Positions 59,329-64,000 of a stretch of DNA of 64,000 nt are shown here, piece by piece (positions within the stretch are counted from its first letter, which is position 1; every line of letters begins with the position of its first letter). A program made the translations under genes and the position numbers. The notes beneath the pieces were generated by a model. The model ran no database searches. It was not told where the DNA came from and saw nothing but the letters and a program-made list of their open reading frames with translations. Origin of the DNA: Cheiracanthium punctorium (lineage: Eukaryota; Arthropoda; Arachnida; Araneae; Cheiracanthiidae); contig JAWZYV010015848.1 in assembly GCA_038373885.1 (NCBI GenBank), positions 434,001 through 498,000 on the forward strand, given 5' to 3'.

Positions 59329-59560
59329 TTAAATAACGAATCAACAGAGAGCTGTGAAAATCGCCATCTAAAGACAAACATGGGGGAGCTTTAATTGACA
59401 GCAAGGAAACTCGGAACTGTAGGGTTGCCGTAAAATTCATAAATGTCGGGAAATACGTTAAGAGAGAGAGAGAGAGAAGAATTAATGAAACGAAATTAGA
59501 GAGAGATCTGATTTTCCCTGGATTGCTCGTTTTTCTAGAATTCTGATTTGATTCGGAGAA
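59329..59560 (+). repeat. dispersed segment, paralogue of 56.33 kb; unoccupied TTAA
   Basis: Same family as 56334-56545. Here TTAA (59329-59332) is preceded by unrelated CGCAGCTGCC rather than a MITE, so it can be read as a site without the insertion. A (GA)n tract (59461-59478) sits where the other copy has AAAAGAG. Confidence 0.65.
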
Positions 59561-61591
59561 TTTACTCGGGTCTTGTGAGCCATCAAGTAATCTACGTAGA
59601 CTTTTTTAAACAGGTTAAACAATAAAATATTACGTTTTTTTAACTATGGTATGATGAAAAATGAATTAGCTAAACTGTTCAGTTGCCTTTATTATTATGC
59701 TAAACCTCCAGCAAATGTGACACGGGTAATTAACCTATATCGACGTATGAAAATGTAATTTTTAAGTGCCGAATAAGTTCTGGGAAATGGAAATGAAATT
59801 TAATCGAACTTAGTTTAAGACCTGACACATTACAAGACTTTTAAAAATGAATGATTCATTAACAAAAAATTTAAATAATATATTTAAATAATGCTGTTGC
59901 TTTTCTGTAAGCTTTTCAGATTATTTTTGCAATAACATCACAGAAGAATTTCATTTTATAAATATGATTTTATCGTTACTGTGATCACGACTTGTTTCAT
60001 TCATATAACCATATCACTGAAGCATGTCATGCAATATGACTTGCTACATTTATGCCAGGGGTGTCCAAATTTTCTTGGTCTAACAGCCATAAATGGTAGT
60101 TTTAAAATATTCTAGATCCACAATAATTATTTTTTAAAATAATAATAGCAAAATATAAACCGTGATCTAGAGGAGGGAACTCAAAATGTTTTTATTTCAC
60201 TTATTTTTATTAGCATGAAAAATGTATATAGTTTGGACAAAAATAAAACTAAGCTATTTTTATTACAATGACAAAGTTCACTATTGTTTAAAAAATACTT
60301 GGAGACTGAAAATGGTGAAACAAAATGGTCGTTTTAAAATTTTCCATTTTAAAAATTGGTTCCAGAACAAAAAATTCCTAAAATTACAGGGGGAGCACGG
60401 GTGACTGATTTCAGTTTTCTGTACTTCGTACTGTTGTAAGTCTTTGTACTCTGTGTTTAAATTTATAAAATAAATAGACGTCAGGTCAATTTTAACTGAT
60501 CAGAATTTAAATGCACTGGAGAGATTTGCTCAAGGAAGTCGTTAACAAAACTTTCGACAACCAGCAGCTAAGATTGACAGCATTCGCAAAACATCCAGAA
60601 AGTAAAAAAAAAAAAAACTTTTAAAGATTCGTTTCCAATATTAAAAAAAATATTTTGGGGTTAAATTGTTGTTTGTTAACTTATAATAAATTAAACAAAG
60701 TAACTACTTTTCTAAATTTAGATATTTTATTATATTTTATATGCATATTTTATGCATAAGACTCTTGCTTTGCCCCCTCACCCTGCTATATGGTTCAGCG
60801 TCGACTATTATTTTATAGTTTTGTAATTAAAAAAGCACAAATTTTCTGCAAATATCTTTAATACTGTAGCTGTTAAATTCGAAAAATTGGCATCAGCATT
60901 ACAACAGAGGAACCATGGAGATGGTTCTTTTTCCTCAGAAAAATAACCTGATGCCAGTTAGTTTCACGTCTATGAATATTCGCCATTCTTGAATATTTGA
61001 AAAGTTAATCTGGTATTTTCGAAAAGGTTTAGATTGCGTATTAACTCTTAATGATATTTGACGAAGGCCTGGAACCTAAACCGTTTTCTTTTCTAAATCT
61101 TATTCACCCAACCTTCAGCAAGACGGTGGATCGATTTTCCTTATCAGCGTCTGACTGCTCTGAAGACAACTGTTCCTCTCTTTCTCGTACTTATTTTGGC
61201 TATGTAACATCTGATGAGTTCTCACTGCACAATACCTCCATGATGATGGTCATCATCATCATCAGGTGAGGAAGAGATGTGCACTTTGATGTGTGTGTGT
61301 GTGGGGGGGGGGTGATGTGAAGCTCTATGCAGCGATTCAGACTCCCTCCCCCGGGGAAATCAAAACGGTACGGGGGGAGGGGGGCATGAGGGAAAACATT
61401 TAGTTTGAAGGCACGGCAGCTATGATAATTTCCCAATGAATGATTTGGACACTCGTGTGTAGCTCGTTGTTGTAGCTCTATTGAATATTGAAGAATCAAT
61501 TTTGCTTCTGTTAATTCCCTTGGAAAGTTTCAAACGCCACCTTAAGATCACTTCTGCAAGTGCATTAAATTTCTGGGCGTTCGGAAGTATA
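59561..61591. other. no gene seen; lone CAGGGGTGTCCAAA motif
   Basis: CAGGGGTGTCCAAA near 60057 resembles a hAT terminus but lacks a partner end. (ATC/GAT)n tract at about 61240-61264 and a G-run at 61303-61311. No coding similarity. Confidence 0.4.
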
Positions 61592-61595
61592 TTAA

Positions 61596-61745
61596 CCCTT
61601 TGAGGCGCAACCCTTTCCCAATGCTGAAAAAAGGGTAGCCGTTGTCATCGCTCGACTTAACTACCAGCAAGATGGCGGACGATCGAAACGTTCATCGCGT
61701 GCCACAGATCTAGAGACCCTTTTTTTGACGACAGCTGGCTGTGCG
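61596..61745 (+). mobile_element. piggyBac-like TTAA MITE, half copy
   Basis: It starts CCCTTTGAGGCGCAACCC directly after TTAA (61592-61595). It carries the complete left arm with AAGATGGCGGACGATCG and GACGACAGCTGGCTGTGCG, then stops at a G-run. The second arm and right TIR are missing. Confidence 0.8.
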
Positions 61746-63252
61746 GGGGGCACTTCATATACGTATTTTCGCTTTCTAAAGCTTAGCTGGTCTTTATTTA
61801 CTGTAATATTTTAAAATACTAGGTCCAAACAGACACAAATCTGATTGTACGCTTTATCGAGTAAAGGAGGAATTATTCTTCCGTTAATTCACAAAATTGT
61901 TTTAAGATTTTTTGAGAAAAATCATGCGATTTGGTGCATAAGTACAAAAATCTAATCATTTCAAGCCCATCAAAATTTTTATAATGTCTCTTTATAAGCT
62001 GCACTATCCATTTAAATAAACGATAAGCATGTATCTATTACGAAACTTTGATTTAAAAAAAATTCTTAAAAATCGAAACTTTTACAGAATGTGTCACTCT
62101 TTGAAAGGATTTTTTATGCAGTCCCATGTTTAAATTTTTTTTTTCGAAAGTTTCATAAAAGTCGCCATTTTTCTATTTATGTCAATATCTAATGCCGTTA
62201 ACAAAGCCTACTCCTGAGTTCTTTTTTAGTCCCTGGAACAATTAGTTTATTTTAATTTGCGTACCAAGATCATGAGGCAGATTGTATTTCTTCGACTTAC
62301 ACCCTTAAACACTGTGAATCACGTGATTTGCTGTGACTTGGGGATTTGCATAAAGTTTTAATAAAATTAAATCCAAAATTTCCAAAAAAGCTAGTTTGGA
62401 CACAAAATTAATTAAAATCCTAAATTTGCAAAACGCACTTTTCTGTGAATACTCGCACCGTGAAATCAATGGAACAAATTTAAAATCTCTTGAAAAATAA
62501 TTTGTTATAAATGAGTTATTATTAACGAAAAACTAAGTCACACCTACTAAGTCAAAAATACCGAGTTTTAAAGCATTTTGTGTGCTATAATTTCGGTGTT
62601 TTACAATTACATTCGCGTGAGTGATTATTTTTTGGAATAATGTACTTATACTATAGTTTAAATACATTTCGAAGATTTACGGTAGACAGGTTTCAGTAAG
62701 TTGTATAAAAAACACCGGCTAACCTTATAAAGAGTTTTTTTCTTTATAGTTTAAAAATATATATTAGGCATCTTAGAATTGCAATGTTAAAAAATATAGA
62801 ATTGGATATAAATTGAAACTTAACATTTGACTATATTCTTAAAATTTGAATGCACTGTATCATAAAAATGGTCTCTAACAATACTTTAAGACAGAACAAA
62901 TTAAATGTCATTAAAATTTATGATTGTGGACACATTGAATGTCTGATATTAACAGATACTTTATAAAAATAGCAGTGAGTGATACATTTGAAATAAAAGC
63001 AGCTAAGGCGTAGTATACGAATCTAATACAATGCTGAAAAAGTACAAAGATATTTAGAAAACTGAAACGCTTTACGCTTTTCAATAAACTAATTCAAAAC
63101 TATTGTTTCAAAAATTCCTAAAATAGAACGTTTAACTGCGTTTTTTGGTAGCTGGATGCTCTGAATGACAAACAAGAGTTTGAACAATAGACATTTTATT
63201 TCAGTTCGTTTCAGCAATCCCTATTTATATAAATTCGGAAATAGCGATCATA
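61746..63252. other. no gene seen
   Basis: A+T-rich with no coding or repeat structure. Confidence 0.45.
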
Positions 63253-63356
63253 ATAAAGTAATTAAAAAACTTTGTAAAAAACACACATAAGAAGTAAAAG
63301 GAAATTTACTTTTACTTCTTATGTGTGTTTTTTACAAAGTTTTTTAATTACTTTAT
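63253..63356. repeat. perfect 48-bp inverted repeat, 8-base loop
   Basis: Bases 63253-63300 are the exact reverse complement of 63309-63356 (arm begins ATAAAGTAATTAAAAAAC). AGCGATCATAAT lies left of the palindrome at about 63243 and again right of it at about 63393. Perfect pairing in an otherwise decayed region implies recent formation. No TSD or protein is evident. Confidence 0.9.
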
Positions 63357-64000
63357 CGTTTAACACCAGTATTTTGAGTGTTTTTTCTGCAGCGATCATA
63401 ATGTTCTTCTCATAAATTTATTAGGCTTTTCATATTTAGAGGTATGAAAACTGCAACACTAAAAATTTTACAATAAAGTTTCATTTTTAAAGCAGATGAA
63501 TCAACATTAATTGAAATCGGTTAATGCCACCTTTTTCTTTCCACGAGACTTACAAGGAGAAGCTCAAACAGTGGTATCACAAAGTTTTATTAAATGCTGG
63601 GGATTTTTAGAGGACTCCAAGTGAAGTAAAATGCCAAAATAATTAGGTAACAACTTTCCAGAATTATCGAGAAAGTTGCAGTTAAAGATTTGATTCGTGA
63701 TTGTATACTAAATGGCTGCTTACCCCAGGCTTTCGAGGGTATTACAGGTGGCATCTTTCGGAGGGGCGGGGGGGGAGAACTGAGTTGAACAAAAAATTTA
63801 GTTTCAAATCAGCTGATGCCCGCTAATTAATCAGCTAAACAGCTAATCCCTTGCTTCCATAAGAATGGACATTTTTAGCAACTTCTAAGAAATGAATTTT
63901 TGAAAGTACTATATAATGTGACTCATTAAAACAAAAAAGTGTGCATAACAAATAGAACTCTTAGAAAAGCGGTAAAATGGTCCTCTTCGGGAGTCCACAA
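63357..64000. other. no gene seen
   Basis: A+T-rich tail of the window with a G-run at about 63765-63776. No coding similarity. Confidence 0.45.

Noticed and set aside
60057..60404. CAGGGGTGTCCAAA as the end of a hAT element
   Set aside because: No inverted partner end and no 8-bp duplication found downstream; a lone terminus-like motif.

Overview
The window reads as non-coding, repeat-rich DNA from an animal nuclear genome. It is strongly A+T-rich (about two thirds or more by eye). It carries many short simple repeats and relics of eukaryotic cut-and-paste transposons: mariner, Tc1, pogo, hAT and TTAA-specific piggyBac-like elements. There is no prokaryotic gene organisation: no tightly packed long ORFs, operons or ribosome binding sites. 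The mixture of mariner lineages with many miniature hAT and TTAA elements suits an arthropod, and a spider or other chelicerate is plausible, but nothing fixes the species. I found no host protein-coding exon I would defend, and no rRNA or intact tRNA gene. The longest open frame is only about 135 codons. All recognisable protein signal comes from decayed transposases.

Layout. 0-9 kb: an 8-bp-TSD miniature hAT (588-778), a larger non-autonomous hAT (1822-2676) lying inside a tRNA-like sequence, a ~173-bp tandem repeat with a perfect 28-bp hairpin (3339-3665), an inverted pair of related coding-like segments (4835-5405), a tRNA-derived SINE head (7834-7911) and a 115-bp MITE (7925-8039). 9-17 kb: diverged repeats, a miniature hAT (15663-15785) and two copies of a TTAA-flanked piggyBac-like MITE family (15226 and 16190). 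20-31 kb: a miniature hAT, a Tc1 C-terminal fragment, a 234-bp tandem duplication, three foldback/mariner-type elements (24.5, 25.8 and 27.4 kb) and an internally deleted mariner (29909-30499). 31-43.5 kb: a very A+T-rich block bordered by TTTCCGT-rich repeats in opposite orientations. It holds a Tc1/mariner-type MITE (34335-35186), two hAT elements (38475 and 40111) and a TTAA-flanked element that itself holds another MITE (42395). 44.9-46.3 kb: a mariner whose frame is split by a 511-bp TTAA MITE. 48.8 and 54.6 kb: two more mariner relics. 53.4-54.0 kb: a tandem array whose units carry pyrimidine tract-AG motifs. 58.1-58.8 kb: a pogo-type transposase relic with an apparent 86-bp intron. 56.3 and 59.3 kb: paralogous ~210-bp segments, one of which looks like an unoccupied TTAA site. 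63.25 kb: a perfect 48-bp palindrome.

These sequences do not form a pathway. The window is best understood as layered transposition: mariner-type elements hit by TTAA elements, hAT MITEs in older sequence, and several families collapsed into foldback forms. The most informative observation is the mariner at 45 kb. Removing the TTAA MITE and one TTAA copy restores a continuous reading frame across the second catalytic Asp motif, which gives a clean relative age and confirms the target site.
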